NCBI GenBank assembly: GCA_022813625.1
Contig: JAKLMB010000004.1
Coordinates: 558,001-622,000 of the forward strand
Length of the DNA: 64,000 nucleotides
Direction: 5' to 3'
Source: Aaosphaeria pasadenensis
Taxonomy: Eukaryota; Ascomycota; Dothideomycetes; Pleosporales
Shown in pieces: positions 25,131-35,405 of this stretch. Under the pieces are notes generated by a model. The model did no database searches and was not told where the DNA came from. It was given only the letters and a program-made list of their open reading frames with translations. Positions within the stretch are counted from its first letter, which is position 1, and each line of letters begins with the position of its first letter. The position numbers were made by a program, and so were the translations under genes.

Positions 25131-26249
25131 TTAAGCAGCGCCCAGCGCTACCAGCCTGCTCTTCACATCTACTGGTCTCAGGTTCGAATTAATGATGACG
25201 CTTGAAATGGCCCCCATGCGTAGCACGCTGACGTAGCCTGGGGTGACCTCGTTCGCAAGTACTTCTACGCACTTCAAAACTTCATCTTTCGAGAGCGGTG
25301 TACGAATGGAACTTTGGATGGATTGTAGAAGTGCAGCCATGGAGAATGAAACTCTTCCACCCGGGCCCTTGGACGCGGCGAGAAGAGACAAGACACCCAG
25401 GACCTCCTCTGAGCGTTGCAAGGCAGCGCGACGTTGAAGCTCAGCGGGTGAGGGGGGAGTTGGGCCCGCTTTGGCTGCCTCCTGCTTTGCAAGAATGCGA
25501 TCGAGAAGGTTTGATTTCCGGACAGATGCGAATTCGGTGATTTTGGGCTGTGCTGAATGTGTGTTCAAGATAGCTGGCTCATTCTCTTTCCCTGTTGATT
25601 CGCGGGACTTCTTTTGGCTACGTCCGTGTTGTTGAATGTCTTGAAATTCCCTCAATCGCTTGCGCCCCTTTTCGCGAAGAGGAGCAACGGCTGCTGCTGA
25701 TGAACATAGCGTAATTTCGGCTTGAGGAAGATGGGAGAGGAATTTCGAGATCGTGTTCTCGTCGACAAATGATTGAATCATGGTTTGCGTGGTACCGGCT
25801 TTCCGGGCTCGTGCTCGTCGCTTGGGCGTTGCAATGGGTCGAGGGCTTAGTTTGACAACGCGAGAGTCACTCCACACCCTCCACAAATGGTCCAAATTTT
25901 CCATGAACATCGCCTGAAGAGCATCCTCGTTCAATGCACCCATCGCACCCATTTTATGTTCATCGCTGATCTCGAGACAGACCTTGTCTTGTGTGTAGTC
26001 CGAAAGGTAGAAGGGGTTTTGATTGCCCGCTGGTCCGGCGCCTAGGACACCGACGCAGAGTCTGATGTCGTCGAAAGTGACTTTGCGTTTCTGCCAGACA
26101 GCAGAGATAGATGGAGCAAGCTCTCGTAGGTCGGCGGGTGTTGCAGTTCCATTGTGCGCATAGTATAGAGACAGAGCAGTGAGAAAGGAAGAATGTAGAG
26201 ACAGGAGGTCCACAAGCTCAGCTGGAAGGGTAGCTGCAGCTGGGGCCAT
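25131..26249 (-). CDS. cdt1: DNA replication licensing factor Cdt1 (fungal)
   Basis: A single exon of 372 aa from ATG 26249; the longer open frame has no earlier ATG. Cdt1 loads the MCM helicase at origins in G1 together with Orc and Cdc6. The N-terminal half carries the segment FDDIRLCVGVLG. A central APLREKGRKRL block and the C-terminal winged-helix region (from about LLDRILAKQ to the end) follow the arrangement I recall for fungal Cdt1 proteins. A PIP-degron-like motif QPKITEFASVRK is at about residues 234-245. A second, weaker PIP-like QTMIQSFV is at 155-162; both would suit PCNA-dependent destruction in S phase. The promoter has MCB-like elements (listed separately). Identity rests on recalled family pattern, not a search. 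Confidence 0.75.
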   Translation of the reverse strand: MAPAAATLPAELVDLLSLHSSFLTALSLYYAHNGTATPADLRELAPSISAVWQKRKVTFDDIRLCVGVLGAGPAGNQNPFYLSDYTQDKVCLEISDEHKMGAMGALNEDALQAMFMENLDHLWRVWSDSRVVKLSPRPIATPKRRARARKAGTTQTMIQSFVDENTISKFLSHLPQAEITLCSSAAAVAPLREKGRKRLREFQDIQQHGRSQKKSRESTGKENEPAILNTHSAQPKITEFASVRKSNLLDRILAKQEAAKAGPTPPSPAELQRRAALQRSEEVLGVLSLLAASKGPGGRVSFSMAALLQSIQSSIRTPLSKDEVLKCVEVLANEVTPGYVSVLRMGAISSVIINSNLRPVDVKSRLVALGAA

Positions 26250-27031
26250 TGTAGCCGGTAGAATGGTAATATGAAGATTGAGGATAGAACTTGTAATCAA
26301 TGTAAACTGAAATACCGGAGCTGAGAATGGAAGTTGATGTTGGTACCGCGGGTGCGATGTGAAAGAGATGATTGTTTATTTGAGGTCGAGGAGTTGGCAA
26401 AACAGAGAAATGCGCTAGTCCTGACATGGGTGAACAATTGGCTTGGCGCGTCACAGCGCGTCTTGACGCGTCCACCAATCATACACGCGCAACGGGCCTT
26501 CACCATACATTTGTGAGGAACGAATGATGTGGGGCATGCTTATGTTTCTTGGGCGACTTGATACGCCATCCATTCGTTCTCGGCTGATGTTGAAAGACTT
26601 TCAATTTACTCAAGGCATTCTCTTAGTTTTCCATGATGGACTGATTCTCGGTGAACACACGAACACGTACCCGATCCTCCATCCTTCTGCGCAACACGCC
26701 CATGATGCAGCACGTGGTGAAGATGATGGTATGGGTGGCGGTTGGTGTATGATTGCCCTCACGAAGTAGAGATTGGACATTCTGTAAGGTTTATGTACAT
26801 GGAAAGGTGCCAAAGGCCGAAATATAAACTTGAAGTCTGTTGATTGATCAAACGCAATAGTTTCCAATCGCGTAATTATTAGAGAAAGTAACTGCATTAA
26901 GATGAGCAGACCGAAGACCCGCATACTCCTGTCCGTGGTAACAATGCATAGTCGTGAATCAAAATAAGGTCGACTGGTCAAGAGCCTCCTTAAACTCCAT
27001 CATCTTTCGTGGAATATGGCAATACACTTCT
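26250..27031. other. cdt1 promoter region and 3' flank of next gene
   Basis: No gene is seen. Only cdt1 starts here, so regulatory sites in it most likely belong to cdt1. Confidence 0.55.
26446..26471 (-). promoter_or_regulatory. triple MCB-like (MBF) element upstream of cdt1
   Basis: Three copies of RCGCGTC start at 26446, 26456 and 26466, exactly 10 bp apart; the third contains the perfect MluI cell-cycle box ACGCGT. They lie about 197-222 bp upstream of the cdt1 ATG. MBF (Mbp1/Swi6-type) binds this box and drives G1/S genes in yeasts, cdt1 among them in fission yeast. Action here is inferred. Confidence 0.65.
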
Positions 27032-27611
27032 TTACTTTCCTCCAAACCAGCTGCCAACCCAGCTCTTTGACTTCTCTGCACCCTCAGAGACAGTCTTGTC
27101 GAATTTGTCTACAGCCTGGTTGATCTCCTTGCCAGCTTCTTGCCGTGTCTCCTCAAACTTCTTCGCGGCGTCCTGGCGGTAGCTCTCGAACTTTTGGCCA
27201 GCCTTGTCAGCCTCGGCCTTGGCTTGATTGCTCTACAGGGTATCGTCAGTGGTCATCCGTATAATATGTGCGTAATAGCCGATAGAGAGGACTAGCGCAT
27301 TGCTTTAAATGCAAGGGAGAACACGTACGAGTTCTTCTGCCTTGGAACGGATTGCCTCATACCCCTCCTCTCCAGCCTTCTTAGCCTCTTTCTCGCGGCC
27401 AGGTAGCTCTCCTCGTACCCTTGCAGAGGCAGCAGCAGCGTCGTCTTGAAGATGTCAGTCAAGCGATCGCAATCATCAAGGGAGATGGGGGTAAGAACAT
27501 ACGCTCAAACTTCTTCTCAGCAAGCTTTGGGTCACCACCAGCATTGTAGAGGTAGTAACCTGCTCCCGCAGCAGCGGCGATACCACCAATCTTGACGAAT
27601 CTTCCGGCCAT
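27032..27611 (-). CDS. small protein of the 'calcofluor white hypersensitive' type
   Basis: Three exons: 27611..27503, 27444..27329 and 27232..27032; 141 aa. All joins keep frame with GT-AG sites. The N-terminus is basic and Gly/Ala-rich with one short hydrophobic segment (GGIAAAAGAGYYLYNAGGDP), typical of a mitochondrial or membrane anchor. The rest is a charged helix rich in Lys, Glu and Ala. It ends with SWVGSWFGGK. This arrangement is shared by small ascomycete proteins labelled calcofluor white hypersensitive protein precursors; the function is poorly defined. No single open frame covers it, so it is easily missed. Confidence 0.7.
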
Positions 27612-28285
27612 AGTTGTTGATGAGGCGATGTCTCACTTTTGAGAGTTGGTTATGAGGTTGCAGGATTGAATTAAGATGTAGAGATGCGGAATAGTGGTAG
27701 CGCGAAGAGAGGTACTTGTACTTTGTGTGGTGGGATGATTGTGCGGTCGTGCGGATGCTGAGGGGAAATGCAAATGCTTGTTTTGTATGGTAGTTGCCGG
27801 TAGTGGAAGTGGGTAGTCACGTAGTAATGTACAATGATGACGTCGTTGCTAAAAGGCCAGAAGAAAAAGAAGAAGCTTGAGCACAGACCAGCCAGGGCAA
27901 CAGAACCATTCCATTCACCACCTAACTTCGTCGTGAACCGGGATCGTCGATGGGGAACATCGGAATCGCTGCATGATACGATCCAATTCCTTGAATTTCC
28001 ATTTATCTATTACGAGTTTCTTATGTATGTGTTCTATAGGTACCCGCGTCGCGCGAACGATGTTTAGCCCTGGTGTCACGCCTCTGACGTAGTGTAATTC
28101 AGCCTAGGCTCTTTCCCCTTTACCAACTTCGTCTCCATTCGATGTTTCTCTACTTCTCACTCCACATAGCGTAACTACTATTACCTGAGTTAACCAGATG
28201 ATATTACGATAGCGATCGGCTTGAAGCCTGAAGCAACGACTCGCTTCTACCTGAATATACTCCTTTTCCCCACTTGAACATCATT
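27612..28285. other. divergent promoter region with two TGACGT half-CREs
   Basis: 674 bp without a gene, between two divergently transcribed genes. TGACGT occurs at 27838 and 28085, half-sites of the kind bound by ATF/CREB bZIP factors. Confidence 0.4.
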
Positions 28286-29361
28286 ATGGGGGACCAACAC
28301 ATCAGCCTCGTCGACCACACCGATGACGAGTCTGCATCTGCGCAGACAGAACAAACAACACCATCAGCACAGCCAGAGTCACACATTGATATCCTCTACG
28401 AAAACCAGCGCGGCTGGTTCGTCTTCGGCATACCTCTCTTCTCCGCAAACGCGCTCTGGAACCTTCGGGTCGACCACGCAGCATGGGTTGATGCGAAATT
28501 CAAGCCCTCAGCAGTAAACATTACGAACGCACAAGTACCGGACCCCAGTTGGGTGTGGGAGTGGAAGAGCTGGTATGTGGACATGAGCCACGACGTCGAC
28601 GAGGAGGGTTGGCAATACAGTCTTTGGTTTAGAGGAGCTGCGTGGCACGGCAACCATCCGTGGTTCCATAGCTTCGTCAGGCGGAGACGCTGGTTAAGGA
28701 AACGTGCCAAACAGAGGCTGCCTCCCAAGACCAAGGACAATAGGGAGAGACTATTTGGCGAAACCTTCAGTATTGGAACAACGCTAGTCAGAGCAAATAC
28801 CATAGGAACGATGAGTGGACAAGGCAGCCAAGAACAGTCATTCGAGGAAGAGATTCGGAACGTGCCAGCATTGATGCGGGCATTGAAAAACTCCGCCATT
28901 GATCGCGAAAAGATCATAGCCATCCAGAAGTTTATCGATGAAGCTGACGAGGAGTTACATTATTTGGCTGAACAAGTAAGCTGGTCATTTGGACAAAAGC
29001 ACCCACATTTGATTCATTCGCGCTAATTATCCAATAGATCCCGTCGATTATGTCGATGCTTATATTTCAGAACTCGCGCCGCCAACTATTATCTACCCTT
29101 ATGACTACCTTTGATGAAGCACAACGACACCGCGAAGAACACAAACGTAGCGGGAAACCAGAAAACGACGCGGAACAACGAAGAATTGATAATTTGCTCA
29201 AGGCTGTGGAAGCTGCCGATGCGGAATGCAAAAAGCTCGAATACTGGAGTGACATTCGAAAGCTTGCAGAAAGCGGCGATGCTGGCAATGCGACAGACCC
29301 CCAGAGCGGATGGGATGCGAATTGGCAAGGCTTGGACGGCAGTGGGGCTCCTCACCCATGA
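28286..29361 (+). CDS. DysF (peroxin/ferlin) domain protein, Mug65/Spo73-like
   Basis: Two exons, 28286..28975 and 29038..29361; 337 aa. After an acidic N-terminus the DysF region spans about residues 36-140. It has the typical spaced Trp residues: ENQRGWFVFGIPLFS, VPDPSWVWEWKSWYVDM, DEEGWQYSLWF, then WHSFVRRRRWLRKR-like basic ends. DysF domains occur in ferlins, in Pex23/30-type peroxisome-ER proteins, and in Spo73/Mug65 of spore-membrane formation. With no transmembrane reticulon part, it looks like the short Mug65/Spo73 class. The C-terminal third is helical and charged. A sporulation role is inferred from the family only. Confidence 0.82.
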
Positions 29362-29646
29362 TGCAGAGTTGTAGCATGATACCTACCTATTCATTGCCCT
29401 TTGCGTTACAGGAATTAGACCAAGCATAGGCAGAAACTCAATATGTATTGGAGACAACAATAGATTTGGTGAACAAGGTCGGAGGCACATCGTACCAAAA
29501 GCTGGGAATGTGGAGATACTTGGCCATTGCACTCCTTGCGACATTGATGTTCCACGCATACACATATCATTAGAAAGTACTTAATTATTGCTTGTAATAG
29601 CCTAATCGGATTGCATTCTGGGCATTCTTGGACGAATCCCAAGATC

Positions 29647-30090
29647 TCACCGCTGCTCGTCAATCTGTTTGGCACGAACCCGGATCGGGCCATGAACATC
29701 TTCTAGTGTCATTGTTTCATCTGACAAGATCTCCCCCTTCTGAAGGACTTCAACTGCTCCGTCATTCCGCATCTCCCAAATCAATTGACGTATATTGTGC
29801 ATGGTATCTCTCCAGGTTCGGGCTCCGAGAGCATCCAATTCCTGCTGTGTGAATGCTCGGGCGACTTCGGAGGGGCAGATGGTTTTCGGATACTGGCGCT
29901 TCTCCAGGAGGACTGCCAATTGATTATGCACGATCTTGGTTTGTTCTTCATCGAGCGTGACCATTTCTTTTTTCCAACATTTGCAGGGGAGGATTCTGAA
30001 GGTCACAATTCCAATTATAAAGAAACAGGAGGAAACGATGGTTGTTCGGGACTTGTTCGGGAGGAATTCTTGGGCGTGATTTGTGTTCAT
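29647..30090 (-). CDS. DUF3253 family protein
   Basis: A single frame of 147 aa from ATG 30090; an internal ATG at 29964 would give 105 aa. The conserved part is the segment YPKTICPSEVARAF, then WRDTMHNIRQLIWEMRNDG, then EVLQKGE and GPIRVR. This is the winged-helix-like pattern of DUF3253, found in bacteria and fungi and of unknown function. The N-terminal 40 residues include a hydrophobic stretch (TTIVSSCFFIIGIVTFRIL) not usual for the family. Either this gene adds an anchor or translation starts at the inner ATG. It is divergent from the carbonic anhydrase gene. Confidence 0.7.
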   Translation of the reverse strand: MNTNHAQEFLPNKSRTTIVSSCFFIIGIVTFRILPCKCWKKEMVTLDEEQTKIVHNQLAVLLEKRQYPKTICPSEVARAFTQQELDALGARTWRDTMHNIRQLIWEMRNDGAVEVLQKGEILSDETMTLEDVHGPIRVRAKQIDEQR

Positions 30091-30372
30091 CCGTGACTCC
30101 CGCCCCGTCTCACTGTTCCCTTTTCCCCCAAGTAGTAGACTGTAGTGCCCTCCACCAAACCCCCTTCGTCACTCCCCCTCCCCTCTTCCCCCCCCACTTG
30201 GCTGCTGACCCCCGAAACTCTTAACTCTCTTGAGCTTTGCAATTGTAGATTTATTACTATTTGCATACTTGTAAGATCGCCCTAGGTGAAAGACGGAGAT
30301 CCGAGAAATATCCCACACACTAGATCTCGACACGGGATAGCTGGGCTATAATTTCTTTTCGATCTCGGGGTT

Positions 30373-30387
30373 TGACGTCAATCCAAT
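30373..30387 (+). promoter_or_regulatory. CRE (TGACGTCA) plus CCAAT box upstream of carbonic anhydrase
   Basis: A perfect palindromic CRE at 30373-30380 and a CCAAT box at 30383-30387 lie 63-77 bp before the ATG at 30450. ATF/CREB bZIP and HAP-complex binding are known for these motifs. Because the neighbour is divergent, either gene could be controlled, but distance favours the carbonic anhydrase. Confidence 0.5.
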
Positions 30388-30449
30388 CAGATGCGATGAG
30401 TAAGTTTCTGTAAATCCAAAACCTCAACAACCAACGCTTGACCTCGGAG

Positions 30450-31481
30450 ATGGCTGGTCTTGTGCGCCTGTCATCGCGCATTCGGTCGCTACCCCACGCT
30501 GGAGGGGCTGCTATATCTTCCTTGCCTCGCGCCTCTTCGTCACATCTTCTTCTACGATATCAACAACTACAAATTCCCTCATCATTCTCTGGTCCTAGCA
30601 CTCCGCTACAACTCCTCCCATCTATCGCACAGAAATCCACCTTTTCCTCTTCAGCTCGAGCCAATTGTCCCCGCAAAATGACGGAACAATCCAAAGAACT
30701 CAGGAAGTATCTCCAGCAGAGCCATGACAAGATCTTCGAGAGCAATCGCAAATGGGCCGAGGAGCAGAGGGCAAAGAACCCAGAGTTCTTCGAGAAGCTG
30801 AGCGCGGGACAATCGCCAGACTACCTATGGATCGGTCAGTAATCCCTCCCAGTCATCTTCTGTTTTCGCCAATCCATTCCAATGCCAACGCCAATGCCAT
30901 AACTACGCCACTACCCTCTCCCAAGTATTCTGTATAACCACAATCTCATTGCTGACTGGACATGTACAGGCTGCAGTGACTCCCGCATTCCCGCCGAAGC
31001 CATCACCGGTCTCGGCCCGGGTGAGATGTTCATCCACCGTAACATTGCCAACCTCGTCTGCAACCTCGATCTGAACGTCATGTCGGTCGTCAACTACGCC
31101 GTGCGCCACCTCAAGGTCAAGCACATCGTCGTGTGCGGCCATTACGGCTGCGGAGGTGTCAAGGCCGCCATGGCGCCCCAGGATCTCGGCCTGCTGAACC
31201 CATGGCTCCGTAACATTCGCGACGTCTACCGTCTGCACGAGAAGGAATTGGACGCCCTCGAGGGCGACAGCAGGTACGACAGACTGGTCGAGTTGAACGT
31301 CGTGGAGCAGTGCAGGAACATCATCAAGACCGCCGCTGTGCAGCAGAGCTACGAGGCCAATGAATTCCCCATCGTTCACGGATGGGTCTTCGGGCTCAAC
31401 GATGGCCTGCTCAAGGATCTCAAGGTCGACCACGAGGCTATCTTACACGACGTACAAAAGATCTACAACCTTACCAAGTAG
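30450..31481 (+). CDS. beta-carbonic anhydrase, probably mitochondrial
   Basis: Two exons, 30450..30834 and 30970..31481; 298 aa. It interconverts CO2 and bicarbonate, supplying bicarbonate for carboxylations. Zinc ligands are Cys130 in CSDSR, His186 and Cys189 in GHYGCGG; Asp132 and Arg134 form the usual catalytic dyad. The 135-nt intron falls just before the CSDSR codons. The first 76 residues are Ser/Arg-rich with almost no acids, as in a mitochondrial presequence. An in-frame ATG at 30678 (Met77) starts a protein of the length typical for cytosolic forms, so two products could come from one gene. The C-terminal HGWVFGLNDG segment is typical. Confidence 0.93.
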
Positions 31482-33143
31482 AGCACCTATGGTGTTTTAA
31501 ACCCAAAACGGGGATGTATAACGGGGACATATAAAAGACGAGGCGTTTTGAGGATGTAATTTGTGTATCTCAACTATAGGAGTATAATCATGTGTCGTAG
31601 TATGTTCAAATATTTTATAAATCCTTCACAGTTCATGCATGTTCAATTCCAACACTGTGGTGCCCGCTGCGTGGAGGGGTAATCCTTGAACCAATGACCA
31701 GGTACGATTCAGCTCGTAGCGCGACTAACTCGACCCTCACGTCTCTTATCTGCCATCTACACCCGACTCTAGCCATAGTCTAATGCATTCGAGTCCTCAA
31801 TGTGAAGTATGAAAAGTTCACCTGTCCCTTGCGACTTGGATGTGGGGTCATGTCTAGGTACCCCAGGCAGCTGTCACGTGTTCCTCCATCATCTCCCACA
31901 TCAATGTACTTCCTATTCTCCCTTAACACACTTCACATCATCTTGTACTTCACATGATGATTCATTGTACTTCTGTCTAGAGCGGGATAAGTTTCCAAAA
32001 ACCGCCATTCTCTACGGGCTAGAAACATTCCCCACTGAAGGTGAAGTCGACTAAGGGCAATCTGCTATGGCGGATAGCTTCAGAGATTGAAGTGGACGAT
32101 GTATGAAGTAGCGGTAAGGCGAGTGAGGAGAAGGAGCATAGTGTTTGTTTGGCTTAGTGTGAGATGTTTTGTGGGAGTTGGTGGGACTGGGGACAATGAG
32201 ATGTTTGATCCAAGATGTACGGGAGTGAATTCCAGTGCGGTGCATGTTGACAATTATTCCTTCAATGGCTGGATGGGAAGAGTATCGTGACCGTGCTCTT
32301 TCTGTTCTGAGAATGGGAAACAAATCGCAATTGTACTTGAATAGAGGCGTTCCTAGCATCTTCGGGAGGAGCATTTGTGAATTGGTTTCTGCGTTACACA
32401 GTGGACGCCTCACCTGATATCCAGCGGGAATGGATGGAATTATCACTTCATACTGCGGAAGACAAATGAAAACTACAATAGGTAATGTATGCCTTTCGCT
32501 AGGATGGCAAGATGGGGACGAAGCCGCGTGGTGGGACAAACGGTGGGCATGTCAAGTCACTCATCCACCCCCACAAGGCAGCACTTCAGGTTGGAAAACA
32601 GCAAAGTAAGTGTAATTAGATACCATGTTTGCCCAATAAAAGAGAGTCCCCGAGGGAATCGGCAAATCAGAAACGAAGAAAAAATGTCGCGAAAAGCTAT
32701 GATGTCTTCCAGTTTCCTTCACTCTGTACCTATTCTTAGCATAGCATACCCAATAGTGTCATTTCCTCTTTTCCCAACGCTTTTTTCTCAAAAGGAAGTG
32801 AATTGAAAAGTGTCCTAGGCAACGGGAGGGTAAACGTGCGTATTCTATGAGGTATAAGAACCCTCCTTCCGACTCTTCCTCCTCCTTCGTTTCTTCATAC
32901 CAACCTTTTCTCACAACTCTTCCAAAACGCAACCCCACAATTATATGCCTTTCCAACCGCGTTTTGAAAGTATAGTATAGTTCAACGAACTTACAAGTAT
33001 GTTTGTGCCTTTTATGAAAACAACCTATTGGGGCGATCCAGTCTCTAATAAACAAACCGCAACAAAAGCCAGCCCACCACCTCGGAAGATAAAACTCCTT
33101 CGAAAAAGAGAAAACGAAAGCCTCGTCCGCCAAAAGATACAAA
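31482..33143. other. 1.7 kb gene-free region
   Basis: No gene is recognised. Open frames such as 32051..32539 (-) are unlike known proteins and biased by T/C runs. It should hold the promoter of the next gene. Confidence 0.45.
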
Positions 33144-34649
33144 ATGTCCAACAAAGCAACCAAGCTGTTCCGGAAATTTTCAAACCAATGCGATCTTTCA
33201 AAGGACTCATGGGTTATCGCACCATGGCACATATCAGATGAGAAACCCACCGTGGACTCCAGCGCGGACCCAATTCTCATCTGCAGCTATAGTTGGATGC
33301 TTCATTCTTTAAACGAGCCAGGAATACATGTGCCTGGTGCGCCCCGGAAGTGGAACCCGCCAGACGTTCCCTTTAAAGTGTATAAGTCCACAAAATCATC
33401 CTTTATTGATGAAAATGGTCACAGGGCGCGACAGTTCCCCTTCGAACCACTTATGCAGGCAACTTCCCTCATGAATCCGGATTTCAAGTTCGACGATGTC
33501 GACATTGTCTGCGACCGAAATACCCTCCGCCGCCTACTACCCTGGGGCAAGTGTCAAACAACCGACCCCTTCGCGGTAGATCTTGTCGTCATAGGCAAGA
33601 CAATGTTCATGTGCCGCAAGGAGCATATGACAATGGGCAGCGGTAACGGGTTCGGTAATGAGTTTGAAAATCGAGCAACCACCAGCCTACCAGGACTCCA
33701 AAGGGCGTCGTCTCACCATCGCGTCCACATGTACAGGTTCGGAAACCTGAACATCATGGTACGCCATGAGGTCGACGCCTTCCACGAAGATGAAGCCGCA
33801 CATAACAACACGGATCCCCAGATGATAGCATATCAGCCTCCAAAGGGTCTTACCACCTTCCAAATCAATCGCGAATCGACCCACGCCCATAAGACAATCT
33901 TACATCCCGGGGGCAGGGTCATCGACTGGAAGCAGATTGGTGAAATCAAGTCAACTGGGATAGGGAAGCCGGCTTCACCAGGACAATACATGGAACAGCT
34001 GTGGTTCTCGAGGACTCCGTTGTTGTTTGTAGGAAGACATCAGAATGGGAACTTCGAAGATCTGAAGGCTACGAAGGTTGATGGGATGTGGAAGGACTGG
34101 GAGCAGAGGCACCAACCGGAGCTTGCAAGTCTCGCGGCATTACTCCAAGTTACCAGGGATCAGGTGATGACAAAGATGGGTGGTCGGGCTATCATGGCCA
34201 ACTTAAGTGCTTGCGGACAAATTCAGCTGTATGAGCCCAAGAGGATACAGCTGGCCATCCCGATGGAAATGGTCAACCGCTTTTGGACCGAAAGGATCCT
34301 GAAGGCTCCAGTTGCAAATCTCATCAGCCAGCAGATTCAATACAACGCTGCCATCACAGGATACCACGGAGTTCCAGGGAATCACCAGCTGCCGATGGGT
34401 TATCACCTTATACAAGGGCCGGCAACCAGCAAGGAAGTTGAGATGGCTATTCAACAGATCCGGTGGAGGGTTCAGATCTCAATCGAGCAGTCTCAGCTTG
34501 CACAACAGCAACCCACCGACCCTCCGGCACCTGGCTTGCTGAGACCTCTAGGACTTCCACCGGTACAGGCTGAAGAACAAGGAACGCCAACTCTTGAAGA
34601 GGACGACAACATGGACCTTTACGAGGATCCAAGACCTTCTTCTTCCTGA
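33144..34649 (+). CDS. conserved fungal protein of unknown function (database 'GGPP synthetase-like' family)
   Basis: A single exon of 501 aa from ATG 33144. The order of blocks matches a fungal family whose members are often named geranylgeranyl pyrophosphate synthetase in databases: ICSYSWMLH, VPGAPRKWNPP, SSFIDENG, DVDIVCDRNTLRRLL, then HHRVHMYRFGNLNIMVRHEVDAF, then GEIKSTG and LWFSRTP. No DDxxD prenyl-synthase motif is present, so that name is very likely wrong. The pattern of a D-x-V-C-D-R-N stretch, the RFGxL...VRxEvD block and an E-I-K block looks nuclease-like to me. That is a guess without a structural comparison. The C-terminus is Pro/Gln/Glu-rich. Confidence 0.75.
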   Translation: MSNKATKLFRKFSNQCDLSKDSWVIAPWHISDEKPTVDSSADPILICSYSWMLHSLNEPGIHVPGAPRKWNPPDVPFKVYKSTKSSFIDENGHRARQFPFEPLMQATSLMNPDFKFDDVDIVCDRNTLRRLLPWGKCQTTDPFAVDLVVIGKTMFMCRKEHMTMGSGNGFGNEFENRATTSLPGLQRASSHHRVHMYRFGNLNIMVRHEVDAFHEDEAAHNNTDPQMIAYQPPKGLTTFQINRESTHAHKTILHPGGRVIDWKQIGEIKSTGIGKPASPGQYMEQLWFSRTPLLFVGRHQNGNFEDLKATKVDGMWKDWEQRHQPELASLAALLQVTRDQVMTKMGGRAIMANLSACGQIQLYEPKRIQLAIPMEMVNRFWTERILKAPVANLISQQIQYNAAITGYHGVPGNHQLPMGYHLIQGPATSKEVEMAIQQIRWRVQISIEQSQLAQQQPTDPPAPGLLRPLGLPPVQAEEQGTPTLEEDDNMDLYEDPRPSSS

Positions 34650-35405
34650 TCCAAAGTCGAGAGATTTCACGGATCGCGTGAAATCGAGACCATTGCTGCT
34701 GCGATTACTAACTCGTACCGGAAATGAATCACCACCCAGTCTATATCACTCTTCCGTATAGCCTTGACTCCACGATCCCCTTTTATCTTCCTAGTTCCCA
34801 TTCCCCCGAAAATATCCAATAGATATCCACTCCTTCCACGATATATCTTCCAGAATTTCTTCGGCATCTATCTCTTCCTTCATAGCGGCATCTTTCAGCG
34901 ACAGCCTTCGCCTGGTTTTGGAGTTTTGCTTTTGGACATACGATACCCTTACTTGCATTAGACTGACAATTTGAACTTATTATTCCATGACTGAACAAAT
35001 GTGTGGATTTTTATTATTAATTCCAATAGTGACAGATGGTGCTCCCAGAGATGCTTCGTTTGCGCAAGGCACGGTTTCCGTACTAATGAATGTACGCTGA
35101 AAGTACAAAACTGATTTCAGATTGCTGAGGGAAAAAACAAAGCAGTGTTAGGAGAATGACCACCATTAAAGACAGTGTAGTTGCAATTTTTTGATAGTAA
35201 GATTGATGATAAAAAAAAGTAAGGCAAATGTTTCTCCTCAATCAGATGTATGAAAAACAGACTGAAGGAAATACAACAAAGAGAATGACTGGAACCCTAC
35301 AGAAAAAAAGATGACAGGAAAGGACAATGTATGAGGAAAAGTGCCAACGAAAACGTGAAATAGGATCATATCTCCGATGTAAAAGGACGATCGCACTTCC
35401 AAACG
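34650..35405. other. convergent intergenic region
   Basis: No gene is recognised. It holds A-rich 3' flanks of both neighbours. Confidence 0.5.

Noticed and set aside
31640..31665. GTTCAATTCC, resembling a tRNA B box
   Set aside because: The flanking bases do not form a T-stem or acceptor stem; no A box at the right distance.
32051..32539. 162-codon minus-strand frame
   Set aside because: The composition looks like translated low-complexity sequence rather than a protein; no splice partners seen.
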